IMG/VR virus record: IMGVR_UViG_3300025873_000011
Coordinates: 1-37,897 of that record
DNA from: a virus
DNA length: 37,897 nt
Strand: one strand, 5' to 3'
Each line of letters begins with the position of its first letter. The first letter of the stretch is position 1. The position numbers and the translations under genes are program-made. This document shows, piece after piece, positions 23,901 through 30,472 of the stretch. A model generated the notes under the pieces. That model worked only from the letters and a program-made list of their open reading frames with translations, had not been told where the DNA came from and searched no databases.

Positions 23901-25096
23901 AAGCACAATCAGAAGCCGCCTATCAAGCGCTAGAGATTATAAACTTTGGACGCAGAGGCAACTCAGTTCTATTCAGATATTTAACTTCGGCTGTTCCTTT
24001 TCTTAATGCAAGAATACAAGGTCTTGATGTCTTGTGGCGTTCAATGTCAGGGCAATATTCTGCAATAGAAAAACAACGAGAAGGGGAAACCCTAAAGGAC
24101 GTTCAAAAAAGAATAACAAGAGGCTTCATCACTAGAGGCAGTATTATGTTTGCAATTACTGCTCTTTATTATGCAATGGTTTCAGATACCGATGAATACA
24201 AAGAAGTGAAGCGAGAGGTTAGGGATGACAACTGGCTAATACCAACTCCATTTGGTTACACAATTAAGATACCCATTCCTTTTGAAGTCGGCATGTTGTT
24301 TAAAGCGTTACCCGAAAGGTTTATAGATGAGTTCTTAGGCAGACAAGTAGAAAAAGACCCATTAAAATCTACATTTAGACAACTCGGAACATCAGCCAAT
24401 ATACCCTTCATAGGCGGAGACATAGGAATACAAGCGGTTAAGCCTTTGTTTGAGGCTGTTACTAATAGAAATTCATGGACTAACACAGAGATAGTTCCGT
24501 ATTACAAACAAAAGGAAATGCCAGCCTATCAAGCTCGACAGTCAACCAATGAAGTAGTTAGGCTTATAGGAGAGGCGCTTAACATATCGCCCATGAAGTT
24601 AGAACATTTGATACAAGGCTATACAGGGACGCTAGGAGGCTATTTACTAGACTTAATCGATGTAACTGCCAGAAGAGTTACAGGCACCCCTCTCATGCCA
24701 TTTAACATCAACAGTATTCCCGTAGTTAAAAGATTGCTTTTAGACAACGACAAAGGCGGAGGACTGCAACAATCCTTCTATGAATTAAGAGAGGAAGTTA
24801 TGGGAGCTACGGGTACCATTAACGATCTACGGAAACAGGGCAGAATGGATGAATTAGCCACTTACAGGGAGCATCATAAAGGCTTGTTTAATGTGAAGGG
24901 TCAGGTTAATGCCATCAATAGATTTATGCAAAACTGGAGAAGGCAAAGAGACAGGCTTTTAAGAAGAACAGATTTATCCCCTATGGTCAAAGCAGATATG
25001 CTTAAAGAGTTAGAAGCAAGGAGAGATAAGAGACTAGCTATTGTTCCTGCGCTCAGACAAAAAGCTGACGTTCCAAGAGTTTCTTTGGGTAACTAA
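17915..25096 (+). CDS. Giant internal virion / ejection protein with metallopeptidase-like motifs
   Basis: This 2393-residue protein is by far the largest here. An AAGGAAAAG site precedes ATG 17915. It closes the structural operon, as giant ejected inner-core proteins do in podoviruses. Two zinc-metallopeptidase motifs are visible: HEMIH (839-843), preceded by a beta-rich NTDIIFLSLNAIN region, and HELVH (1192-1196), preceded by QVYISDRG. Around residues 1840-2110 the sequence (RILRDTVTRDP, then NLLRDTLSSA, then a hydrophobic stretch) resembles the large polyvalent protein domain LPD38. Most of the rest is helical. Likely jobs are crossing the envelope and processing proteins during DNA entry. 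The last 63 bases overlap a convergent gene. Confidence 0.7.
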   Translation: MSIYETKDGSKYNIPTDLAERDYLAKAILAIHGEDINQTTTLGQAKEFAKAIPREAVAGFQRVPIGLSQLFDMGNDSPMTQHFLKQQEEWRTEGVFAGDPAYQDLYSTKIGGGLGSFIPFLGAGIAGRALATRGVGANLPRFLKPQWTVPYTFAGPSGISEQSEFLQQARDEGKEVGPIAEIFAELGGAAIGATELLPVERLLKRVPKNALNYPEVRRMLRSAIQQAGIEAGQETFAGVSQRLLARGLYSDDLPLFESVWDDFTVGGGVGFIADLVVNSASRRSRGRNYLKDAEQRARDNRVNLNADSKFERGVAQGTLQEVQDQPVVTKPEIPIPALVGAVPSLEVIQNPDGKFSVVDLKATESPVIQTFEGEADALIFKNKEQTNFLRKQLKVDIDNATYALGMPESSSALQAGSTILDPNISQINLQSLIEFDSKLSEDQKKKFAAERKQAGWFGKNVPSEMIERKRAFLKETSNYLNSKGLDLKASYSMAEVKKALSVKNYNELLTDWAAEVSQKSEQAGEPSITADKEKPNVNLKYIKDIAASKNIDIDFKDPAVRYAALQWTGTANMSKTRNRGVKELFLARLHSLPKFNTRTKFPDFRPRKYTAQDVANFVASMGSRNVQFTVDDLLKVGVTAKDKTATEQFINDLVTSGRAEKIKNTNQYQIRKNHEFDIARRAEGFDETPAEFGDRLRREGKLPEETIAQLVEAETTRQRRVLPPDEVEPKTIKFNEAIEEGRTNVFARELRKILEERGLGETGVVVSNDILSTSALARTPQGDIVFDPRGLRQTATEGAVEGEYDKNTDIIFLSLNAINPDGNATPEQIRERLHKVLDHEMIHALREKDLITEKEYQYLRKEVKRKKVPQVFDPSFKGRSFYQRAKAMNEGRPELVGRNEQFKEELYVEEAIAEMYRARNFKPDIAPKAEGIFNKIVEFFRSMGQAMRTSGFKRSSEVFSEIEQGRVGARARGEIRTLRELDRLAPEAVDAPVIQEFEEGEAPVNEPTDIVSLGESGAIGTPVSTFEDVEADTDPITGVVLTPSGLGRAGSSIFDFRKQTEEQLQAQRAAFVKEFGYGHVKTEDVLTWLSKNAPSKDYRVIADRLLTQVKRLGRMKKIDFQFRIIKKGTDRLPIPGHTGRNLNWHGVSYPPFSYEGGFRQQVYISDRGKGHFRGRGVPDSNVDGVNLETILHELVHQTTQAATYDFLADKKTKENVLELDKIRKRVREEINAKKRAGEDIDFYVQYGTKNVQELLAVGFTDRKFQEFMESIPYSPRGKKSLWDKFTETLRKLLNIPAKQGTAFSEFLLQAGRITNLSQKQIRPLLGRADMLDRGPDYTPRRFTPEQQQVLDQLSALEEKIIPLESEKNQEGSFMSPANLSKLNIRLDKLYAEKDSLQQQFDRLPAAEPQQVPLFSRGTRFVDDRNTNENIQLTEATEKAVEIVKRTPRGEVPYYNVNASDVALKAAIDFNEDATAQAPDDIPNFSRAPLPGFVQDVAERIGQPKYEVNKSSGARLIDVASNPVPNVRKAFKGFRSAIVDKLDPMVKATMRLSEENEQTRLLNNTADTSAIAALRLADRARGIFQGLLMRGYASDTIDGVSSLTNVKPHEISTRYNPFIDGDTGYGGLMQITAPLFADPSVDLEGVWAVYGKLKRQKGFNEQGKEIASPITSQDLEAIAEIEARFPVVVEVYNNYQSWNNELIKFAESKGLLSSEQSELWREHSSYYPFYRDMVDETGDITAPKIGGGMLPNNPLNIVMKGSEKEINVPPLEAIARNSLSILTAAMKNDGAAKLMRDFVDNGMAQKVSAKEASGKISIPVFEDGRKEFYLVDDLEVYEAMRGIGGVGTDFITKILQFPARILRDTVTRDPGFIMVNLLRDTLSSAITAGNVGLGEGNFTPIVDTFKGMVSDMTDLEKFGIIGGYDFANDEGGVVALMARARRKEGLTPDNGITAQDAFYKMWDGLGGLTTKSDGATRLGVYKAVYNNLKERGYTEAQAQSEAAYQALEIINFGRRGNSVLFRYLTSAVPFLNARIQGLDVLWRSMSGQYSAIEKQREGETLKDVQKRITRGFITRGSIMFAITALYYAMVSDTDEYKEVKREVRDDNWLIPTPFGYTIKIPIPFEVGMLFKALPERFIDEFLGRQVEKDPLKSTFRQLGTSANIPFIGGDIGIQAVKPLFEAVTNRNSWTNTEIVPYYKQKEMPAYQARQSTNEVVRLIGEALNISPMKLEHLIQGYTGTLGGYLLDLIDVTARRVTGTPLMPFNINSIPVVKRLLLDNDKGGGLQQSFYELREEVMGATGTINDLRKQGRMDELATYREHHKGLFNVKGQVNAINRFMQNWRRQRDRLLRRTDLSPMVKADMLKELEARRDKRLAIVPALRQKADVPRVSLGN

Positions 25097-25417
25097 ATCA
25101 GCAATCATCTTCTCTTCCTTTAAAGGCTTGAGCCTAAAGAAATCACCATACTCAGGATATTTAGCATGGAATAGGCGGGCATAAAAGCAGATGTAATCAT
25201 TACTGATTTTAAATTCCCCACCTTTTGTTTCTATCTCCCTATTCCATCTTATCCTGTTCACTATAGCCCAATGCGAATAATGACTCCTCCCTGAGTTAAT
25301 TGCCTCTAGGGTATATTCCTTAAACTTATCCCATACTTGCGGGTTCTTTTTGTGCCAATCCCACCATTTCTTTTTGCGTTCCTGCAATCTATCTTCTAAT
25401 TGTTTTTCAAGCATCAT
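25034..25417 (-). CDS. Small conserved phage protein, DNA-binding-like
   Basis: Starting at ATG 25417 behind AAGGGAAAAGAG gives about 127 residues; an alternative TTG start lies at 25435. The pattern W-DWHKKNPQVWDKFKEYTLEAI, then YSHWAIVNRIRW, then FKISNDYICFYARLFHAKYPEY recurs in short phage proteins near nucleases and looks like a helical DNA-binding domain. The start overlaps the endonuclease VII-like gene by 11 bases. The 3' end overlaps the giant virion gene head to head by 63 bases, so each transcript is antisense to the other. Confidence 0.65.
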   Translation of the reverse strand: MMLEKQLEDRLQERKKKWWDWHKKNPQVWDKFKEYTLEAINSGRSHYSHWAIVNRIRWNREIETKGGEFKISNDYICFYARLFHAKYPEYGDFFRLKPLKEEKMIADLVTQRNSWNVSFLSERRNNS

Positions 25418-26051
25418 CTCTTTTCCCTTCGTCAAATATATCTAGGTAAGTAATAGCATCTTTTAATATGTTTTTATTTTCAAAACAAAACCCTAATAAA
25501 GAATTGCAATAATTACACAACAAGCCTCTTACTTGTTCGGTTTTATGGTCATGGTCTATAAATAAATGTTTTTTCCCATTTACTTTTTGTTCTTTATTGC
25601 ATATCAAACAAGTGCCATTTTGGTCTTTAAACATTTTTTGATAGTCTGCTGTAGTAATGCCAAAATCTCTTATTCTGCGTTGATTTAAAAGAGCTTCTTT
25701 TCTTTTTCTTGCAGATATTCTATCCCTCTCCCTAATACGCTCAATGTTTTCTTCTCTGTATTTTCTTTGATAGGTAGCCCTACGTCCGTTTTTTCTACTC
25801 CAATTGGGATTATTTTTCTTGTAGTTTTTCCAATATTTCTTTTGGTCAAGTTGTGTTAAAGATAAACCAGTCTCAGGGTCAATAATTTTCTTCCGTTTTT
25901 CTAGTTTTTGCTTGGCTTTAGCCCGTATTTTTTCTTTATTTTTTTCATAATATTGTTTCCTATAAAGAGAAGCCTTTTTCTTTCTTTCTCTTTCACTAAT
26001 GACCAATTCATCATCAGTTAAACATTTATTGTTATGTTCAACTATCTTCAT
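25407..26051 (-). CDS. Recombination endonuclease VII-like HNH nuclease
   Basis: ATG 26051 follows a very strong AAGGAGGG site, so I prefer it to the upstream ATG at 26090; the product is 214 residues. The N-terminal two thirds are highly basic and helical (RKKKASLYRKQYYEKNKEK), suited to DNA binding. The C-terminal domain has C148-x2-C151, IDHDH (166-169 being D-H-D-H), and RGLLCNYCN with C179 and C182. This is the zinc-binding endonuclease VII/HNH signature of T4 gp49, which resolves branched DNA. Many phage copies are free-standing homing nucleases, so a mobile origin is possible. Confidence 0.85.
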   Translation of the reverse strand: MKIVEHNNKCLTDDELVISERERKKKASLYRKQYYEKNKEKIRAKAKQKLEKRKKIIDPETGLSLTQLDQKKYWKNYKKNNPNWSRKNGRRATYQRKYREENIERIRERDRISARKRKEALLNQRRIRDFGITTADYQKMFKDQNGTCLICNKEQKVNGKKHLFIDHDHKTEQVRGLLCNYCNSLLGFCFENKNILKDAITYLDIFDEGKRDDA

Positions 26052-26388
26052 TTTCACCCTCCTTAAACAACCCCACAAAATGTTCAGCATCCACTAACAC
26101 TAGCGGTTTGCTTCTATTCCTTTTAATAACCACTAATGGTTCATACCCCTTACAATTCTCTTCGGCTTGTGCATAAGCCTTCCACACATTTACTGCCTCC
26201 TGGTTTTTACATTCAATAGAATAAGGAAAGCGGTTTCTTGAGAATTTCCCCATGATAATATCCTCCCCCTGACTACCCATCGGTCTTGACTCCATATCTT
26301 CCTCATCCAACCCCAATACATCCACAAGCAACTTGGTAAACCATTGTTGTAATTTCCTACCTTTTGCTTTTGCACTTTGTGTTTTCAT
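26038..26388 (-). CDS. PD-(D/E)XK resolvase-like nuclease
   Basis: ATG 26388, behind AAGGAAAAG, gives 116 residues; the longer frame from 26457 lacks such a site. Motifs are GRKLQQW (10-16), GSQGEDI with D43, and the IECKN core with E59 and K61, then WKAYAQAEE. This order (Asp, then E-x-K, then a Gln helix) fits a small PD-(D/E)XK nuclease of the phage Holliday-junction-resolvase kind. It overlaps the endonuclease VII-like gene by 14 bases and sits in the recombination block. Substrate is inferred. Confidence 0.7.
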   Translation of the reverse strand: MKTQSAKAKGRKLQQWFTKLLVDVLGLDEEDMESRPMGSQGEDIIMGKFSRNRFPYSIECKNQEAVNVWKAYAQAEENCKGYEPLVVIKRNRSKPLVLVDAEHFVGLFKEGENEDS

Positions 26389-26488
26389 TGTTCTTTTCCT
26401 TTTTTTTATCTTTAAATATGCGGTCAAAGTTCTTCTCAAAGCTAGTCTTAGAAACATCCATAGGTCGTCTTTTGTCTCCTTTACTCAT
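26357..26488 (-). CDS. Small basic phage protein (43 aa)
   Basis: An open frame starts at ATG 26488 (an in-frame ATG at 26494 adds two residues) and ends at TAG 26357-26359. The product begins MSKGDKRRPMDVSKTSFEKN and continues FDRIF, then Lys-rich. Short proteins with an M-S-x-G-x-x-R-P start and an F-x-x-N-x-D-x-I-F motif are common in phages. It overlaps the resolvase-like gene start by 32 bases and fills an otherwise empty gap. Function is unknown. Confidence 0.65.
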   Translation of the reverse strand: MSKGDKRRPMDVSKTSFEKNFDRIFKDKKKEKNNENTKCKSKR

Positions 26489-26566
26489 CGCCATTACCTA
26501 TTGCTACATTTCCATCTCCTGTGGTGTGGGAATTATTGACCAGTAAATAATATTTTCTTAGCTGCG

Positions 26567-27211
26567 TCATCGCTGCGCTCCAGAATCATCATCATCTTTT
26601 TCTTGAGCGTTATCCAATATTTCTTCTCTATATCTAAGTAATGCTTTGCCTCTTAACATAGGGTTTTGTGATTTATCTTTATCTCTTTTTCTCCAAAAAC
26701 TTGAGTCCTTTTTTTTGGTGCTGGGTTTTAAGACAGAAGATGCTGGCACTTCCTCTCCAAACATATCGGGAGTTAATTGTTTGAACCAGACATTTATATC
26801 CCTCATTCTACGCACCCCTCCCGCTTGAATAGATACGCACTTAAACCCCATAAGTTCCCAAAATCTATTTGCAGATATGTCTGAGCCACACCTAAGAGAA
26901 ATACCATGAGCATAGCCTATCTTCCCCATATCTTCTAAAGTTCCAACTAATCCTGCACCATACCAGTTTCCTCTAAGGTCATACTCAATACAGGCTTGGT
27001 GTATTTTTAAGTCCTTATAGCCCTTTATGCTTCCGTGATAGAGATAACCAGCATGTTGTTTATTAACCAGCGCTAAAAGAATCCTCTCGTTTTCTATTTC
27101 CCTCTCAAACACAACTTTAGGATAAAACGATAAGTCCTCAGCATTTTTTTTCTGTAAATAATCTATAAAAACCAAGTCATTTTTTACTGCATATCTTATA
27201 TCTAATTTCAT
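26567..27211 (-). CDS. GNAT-type N-acetyltransferase-like protein
   Basis: This 214-residue protein has an N-terminal GNAT-like domain (residues about 3-145): DIRYAVKNDLVFIDYLQKKN, then RILLALVNKQHAGYLYHG, then IEYDLRGNWYGAGLVGTLED, and a final ISANRFWELMGFKCV, the AN-x-FW-x-x-x-GF element typical of such proteins. The C-terminal 60 residues are basic, disordered and Ser/Lys-rich. An AAAGGGA site precedes ATG 27211. The acceptor is unknown; phage GNATs can modify host proteins. It is transcribed with the nuclease block. Confidence 0.65.
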   Translation of the reverse strand: MKLDIRYAVKNDLVFIDYLQKKNAEDLSFYPKVVFEREIENERILLALVNKQHAGYLYHGSIKGYKDLKIHQACIEYDLRGNWYGAGLVGTLEDMGKIGYAHGISLRCGSDISANRFWELMGFKCVSIQAGGVRRMRDINVWFKQLTPDMFGEEVPASSVLKPSTKKKDSSFWRKRDKDKSQNPMLRGKALLRYREEILDNAQEKDDDDSGAQR

Positions 27212-27283
27212 GAATCCCTTTAATTATAATAGATCAGTAAATATTTATTTAGTTTGCACCAGGGTCCAGGCGTTTTGGTTTGT

Positions 27284-27643
27284 TTAAAACGGAAGATCAT
27301 CTAAATACCCATACTCTTTTTGTTCTTTAATTAGTTCTTCAACTTGTTTAAGAAGTTCCTCCTCAGTTCCATAGGCTTCTTCAAATCGTTTCTTATAGGG
27401 ATGTCGGCTTATCGGTTCTTTATCGCCTCCCCTTCTGTGATGCTCAAAGCATAGGGGTAAAATCTTTAGATGTGCGTTAGGCTTTGTTTTGCCTTGCGTA
27501 TGATGAATTTCTGCGGGGTTATTAAATCCTCTGTTTAGGCAAACTACACAACCAAGTTCGGAAACATCAGCAAGATGGTTTGCCTCTTCCATATTGGGCT
27601 GTCTGCCCTTAAGCGCCATATCTCCTTCTTTCTTCTCGCTCAT
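27284..27643 (-). CDS. HNH-type nuclease, Ref-like
   Basis: From ATG 27643 the product has 119 residues; ATG 27619, just 2 bases after AAGGAG, is an alternative start. C32-V-V-C35, AEIHH (H47, H48), LPLCFEHH (C65, H68, H69), then RRGG and SRHP (H81) with FEEAYG form a zinc-supported HNH site. It resembles the RecA-dependent nuclease Ref of phage P1 and related recombination nucleases. The C-terminus is acidic and ends in DLPF, an SSB-tail-like end that may dock to the same partners as SSB. It overlaps the preceding gene by 35 bases. Confidence 0.75.
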   Translation of the reverse strand: MSEKKEGDMALKGRQPNMEEANHLADVSELGCVVCLNRGFNNPAEIHHTQGKTKPNAHLKILPLCFEHHRRGGDKEPISRHPYKKRFEEAYGTEEELLKQVEELIKEQKEYGYLDDLPF

Positions 27644-27950
27644 TAACCATTTTAGTTCGCCACTCCTCAAACCCTATTTCTAGTGCTTTAAGACCAATTT
27701 TTAAAGCAGATAGAGCGCCTTTAGCTACACCCACCTTTAATCTGGATTGGTACAGTTCATCTTGAGATTCTGCCCATGTCTCTTGACCTGAATGCGTTTT
27801 CACTCCATTTCCTAGTGCCTTCAACTTCAATGTTGCTTGCAGTTTCTTGACTTCTGCTTCGCATTTAAAGACCTCGTATTCAGTTTTCTCTATTAGGGGA
27901 GCAAGTTTCCTAATCTGGTGCATCCATGATTCTTCAACTGGTATTGTCAT
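27609..27950 (-). CDS. Helical coiled-coil phage protein, unknown
   Basis: ATG 27950 follows AGGAGAGAAGGG, giving 113 residues; the longer frame to 28013 lacks a site. Nearly the whole protein is charged helix (KTEYEVFKCEAEVKKLQATL, then GALSALKIGLKALEIGFEEW) ending EREERRRYGA. No enzyme motif is visible. It sits between a small protein and the Ref-like nuclease with overlaps on both sides, so a role in the same replication/recombination operon is likely. Confidence 0.6.
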   Translation of the reverse strand: MTIPVEESWMHQIRKLAPLIEKTEYEVFKCEAEVKKLQATLKLKALGNGVKTHSGQETWAESQDELYQSRLKVGVAKGALSALKIGLKALEIGFEEWRTKMVNEREERRRYGA

Positions 27951-28158
27951 CCCTTCTCTCCTGAAATGCTTGTTCTTCTCTGCCCGCCAATGTTTCGCAT
28001 ATAACATCCTCAAAGTTTTGTATCTTGGTTAGCAAGCTATCCTTTTGAAGTTCACCCAAAGGCTCAGCTTTGATGATCGCTTTCACGTTCATTAATATTT
28101 CTATATACCCGTCATAGGTTTTAACTTCATAATCTTCGTGGGTTCTCATTTCGCTCAT
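27934..28158 (-). CDS. Small helical phage protein, unknown
   Basis: This 74-residue acidic protein (MSEMRTHEDYEVKTYDGYIE at the start) starts 8-9 bases after AGAGGT, and its ATG overlaps the preceding stop (ATGA at 28155-28158). It shows a predicted helix pair around IEILMNVKAIIKAE and LTKIQNFEDVICETL. No family is recognised. Confidence 0.5.
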   Translation of the reverse strand: MSEMRTHEDYEVKTYDGYIEILMNVKAIIKAEPLGELQKDSLLTKIQNFEDVICETLAGREEQAFQERRDDNTS

Positions 28159-28382
28159 CTTTTTGTACCTCTCTTGTTTCTTTTGCCCATAGAAAAACTT
28201 AGTCCTGACAGCTTTTCTTTAACGGAGTAAGACCCATAGTGTTCATTGAACACCCTCCTGGATTCTTGCTCTGAATATGGCTCTTCTCCTATATCTCTAT
28301 ATTCCTTGTCGTTCATTAACTTCCATACAGAATAATTAGCTTCGTATGTATTTTTTGTGTCGTAGTTAAAAATTTCACTCAT
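28155..28382 (-). CDS. Small phage protein with basic tail, unknown
   Basis: This 75-residue protein starts after a GGGAGAA site. It is acidic and Tyr-rich in its first two thirds (YDTKNTYEANYSVWKLMND) and ends in a basic KRNKRGTKR tail that could touch nucleic acid. It is the first gene after the leftward terminator at 28411-28441, so it needs read-through or its own promoter. No family is recognised. Confidence 0.5.
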   Translation of the reverse strand: MSEIFNYDTKNTYEANYSVWKLMNDKEYRDIGEEPYSEQESRRVFNEHYGSYSVKEKLSGLSFSMGKRNKRGTKR

Positions 28383-28410
28383 AATCTATTCTCCCAATAA
28401 TTTTGAGTCA

Positions 28411-28441
28411 TTAAAAAGAGGACGGATTTCTCCGCCCTCTT
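28411..28441 (-). terminator. Rho-independent terminator, leftward
   Basis: Read on the minus strand, AGAGGGCGGA, a GAAA tetraloop and TCCGTCCTCT form a 10-bp stem with one G-U pair, followed by TTTTTAA. It lies just after the SSB-like gene. It should end or reduce transcription of the annealing-exonuclease-SSB set before the small-gene and nuclease set further left. Confidence 0.8.
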
Positions 28442-28452
28442 CTTTGTTTAGC

Positions 28453-28860
28453 CTAAAATGGGATGTCATCATCGTCAAAGTCATCCACTTCTGGCTCTGG
28501 CGCTGGAGGAGGCGCTGGTTCAGGTTTCTTTTGTTGTTGAGGAACGTCCAAGCGGGCATACTTGTATTCGTTGCCCTTCTTAGAGGTTCTATCCCATAAG
28601 GCGACTCGCACTTCCACGCTGTCAGAGGTGCTTTGTTTCTTCATTAGTAAAAGATATTCTTGTACCTTTGGATGTTCCTTGAGTTCTTCTAATTCACTTC
28701 TGAAAGATGCCGAATCTTCACCTTTGATTTTGGTTACTAACTCTTTTAAGAGTTCTTTCTGAACATCTACCTTTCCCGTCCAATCAGGCTGTTTATCAGT
28801 CTGTTTGTAGTTATTGGTATAGATTGGTCCATCTGATTGCAGTCTTTGTTCGTATGCCAT
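28453..28860 (-). CDS. Single-stranded DNA-binding protein, SSB-like
   Basis: This 135-residue protein starts after AAGGAG. It has a YTNNYKQTDKQPDWTGKVDV opening, a helical insert, a beta-rich part (SVEVRVALWDRTSKKGNEYKYARLDV), a Pro-rich linker and the acidic tip DDFDDDDIPF. That tip is the standard SSB tail that docks replication and repair proteins. It follows the annealing-protein and exonuclease genes and precedes a terminator. It would coat single strands during replication and recombination. The OB fold itself is not certain from sequence alone. Confidence 0.75.
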   Translation of the reverse strand: MAYEQRLQSDGPIYTNNYKQTDKQPDWTGKVDVQKELLKELVTKIKGEDSASFRSELEELKEHPKVQEYLLLMKKQSTSDSVEVRVALWDRTSKKGNEYKYARLDVPQQQKKPEPAPPPAPEPEVDDFDDDDIPF

Positions 28861-28863
28861 AAT

Positions 28864-29589
28864 TTACTCCTTGTTATCTTGGCTATTGGTTTTACCTTCC
28901 TCTTCCTGAGGAAGAGAGTCAGCATGATCTTTGAAAATCTTATCTAGTTTCTCTTTGTGTTCAGGGAAATTAGACTTTAATCTTCCTATTGCTTCTTTAT
29001 TAGCTTTATAGAAACCAGTTAATAATTCTCTAGTATCTTGCATAACAATTAGCTTTTCTGTTGCCTCTAAAAAAATATTCGCCCAAGCCTCGTCAAAGGT
29101 TTCCTCTGTTACTTCGGCTTTAGGCTCTTCTTTCTTTGCCTTCTTTTTGGGAGGTGTCTTTTTATCTTCTGGCTGTTCATCCTTTTCTTCACTCGGAAGA
29201 TGATCTTCCCAAACAGCAAAGACACTCATGCCTAAGCCAAACATAGCAAGGTTCTTAACTAAGCACCTCATCCTGTTATCATTGACTTGCCTAGCGTTTG
29301 GATTAACAACAGCGTTATTTTTATAGTCCATAATTGGAAGTGCCATACTTCTCGTATGACCTTCAATCTGTACTTTGGTTATTACCTCAGCAGTTCCATC
29401 GGGCAAGGTTCTATAGGGCAGTGCATCGTAGTCAACAAACGTATATTCCGCCTGTGGATAATGTTCCATTAAGAGCATCCACGCTCTCGCCCAAGAGAGA
29501 TAAGTAAGGTTCATCTTCTCTTCCGTGTGTTTTGAAACATCCACGTTATACAAGGTCTCCCATATCTCTTTAAAAGTTAAATCATTCAT
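28864..29589 (-). CDS. Single-strand annealing protein, Sak/DUF1071 type
   Basis: This 241-residue protein has the DUF1071 (PF06378) pattern: TYLSWARAWMLLMEHYPQAEY, then DGTAEVITKVQIEGHTRSMALPIMDY, then RCLVKNLAMFGLGMSVFAVWE. This is the core (about residues 28-130) of Sak-type, Rad52-related annealing proteins. A Lys/Glu/Pro-rich linker and a helical tail follow. It would anneal strands in phage recombination together with the exonuclease upstream and the SSB downstream. An AGGAGGAG site precedes the start, which overlaps the exonuclease stop by 8 bases. Confidence 0.85.
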   Translation of the reverse strand: MNDLTFKEIWETLYNVDVSKHTEEKMNLTYLSWARAWMLLMEHYPQAEYTFVDYDALPYRTLPDGTAEVITKVQIEGHTRSMALPIMDYKNNAVVNPNARQVNDNRMRCLVKNLAMFGLGMSVFAVWEDHLPSEEKDEQPEDKKTPPKKKAKKEEPKAEVTEETFDEAWANIFLEATEKLIVMQDTRELLTGFYKANKEAIGRLKSNFPEHKEKLDKIFKDHADSLPQEEEGKTNSQDNKE

Positions 29590-30472
29590 CGGTTTTCTCC
29601 TCCTGATATTGATTACAAAATTCAGCCACAGGACAATAGCTTTCGCATCTAACTGACTTTCCTAAAGCCACCTCAACACTCAAGTTTTTCTCGTCCTTAT
29701 GACCACTCATATACTTATCAGCCTCCTCTTGAGAGTCCAAGACACGCAAGGCGCTCTTTCTACCCTTCTTGATTACTCTGTAAGTATCTTCTTTCTTCCA
29801 TCTGTCAGCATCAGAACACTCAGGCAACGTGCCATTAATGAGATACTCTGCTTCTGCTTCTTGATGCAATGAAACTCTTTCTTCTATAAAACTTTGTTGT
29901 TCTTCATCAGTCCACATGGGGATATTGATGACTGTAACTGGTGCGGGAGGGTAATCACCCCCACTTCTTTCGTACTGGAATTTTGACCAGTCCCGTGAGA
30001 TCGCAATAATATTTAACTGGTCTATGGTTTTTCCTGCTTGTTTCGCTAGCCAGCCATAACAATTCAGTTGTTGCACCCACTCTGGCTTCTCATCTTTAAG
30101 AGCGTTCATAACAGTCCAAGCTGACGTAACTTTATAATCCTTGAGGGTATTGTCATCTAATGAAATGCTGTCGGTTTGCCCGCTTATTCGCCACCCACTG
30201 ACCTCTGCGTACATTCTCTCTTCCGTTAGGGTATCTTCCCTGTTTTCTGATGCTCTCTCTAATATGGTATGAACACTTTGCCCTAATAAAATCCATATCC
30301 TTTCAGATATATCAGCAGTAAGTTCTTCATAATGTTGTTCGTTCAAGACAGCTATTTGAGGAGGTTGCAACAATCCAGTTATAGACTTAACTGAATCGCC
30401 TTTAGAGTAGCTGTCGTTCTCTACTGCCCTAATGATCTCTATAGGTATATTGTGCTTATTGGTGTACTTCAT
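29582..30472 (-). CDS. Cas4/RecB-like PD-(D/E)XK exonuclease, likely Fe-S
   Basis: This 296-residue nuclease shows GQSVHTILE (H68), ISGQTDSI (D101), LKDYKVTSAW (D112 and K114) and QLNCYGWL (Q135-x3-Y139), the ordered motifs of RecB/Cas4-type exonucleases. C219, C276, C280 and C286 (LPEC and CESYCPVAEFC) could hold an iron-sulfur cluster, although the usual N-terminal Cys of Cas4 is missing. Paired with a Sak-type annealing protein and SSB, it most likely resects double-stranded ends for phage recombination. It is not a CRISPR protein here, since no array or other cas gene is seen. Confidence 0.8.
   Translation of the reverse strand: MKYTNKHNIPIEIIRAVENDSYSKGDSVKSITGLLQPPQIAVLNEQHYEELTADISERIWILLGQSVHTILERASENREDTLTEERMYAEVSGWRISGQTDSISLDDNTLKDYKVTSAWTVMNALKDEKPEWVQQLNCYGWLAKQAGKTIDQLNIIAISRDWSKFQYERSGGDYPPAPVTVINIPMWTDEEQQSFIEERVSLHQEAEAEYLINGTLPECSDADRWKKEDTYRVIKKGRKSALRVLDSQEEADKYMSGHKDEKNLSVEVALGKSVRCESYCPVAEFCNQYQEEKTDE

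Noticed and set aside
29582-30472. Cas4-like nuclease as a sign of a CRISPR system
   Set aside because: No repeat array or other cas genes are present; the annealing-protein and SSB neighbours show a phage recombination role.
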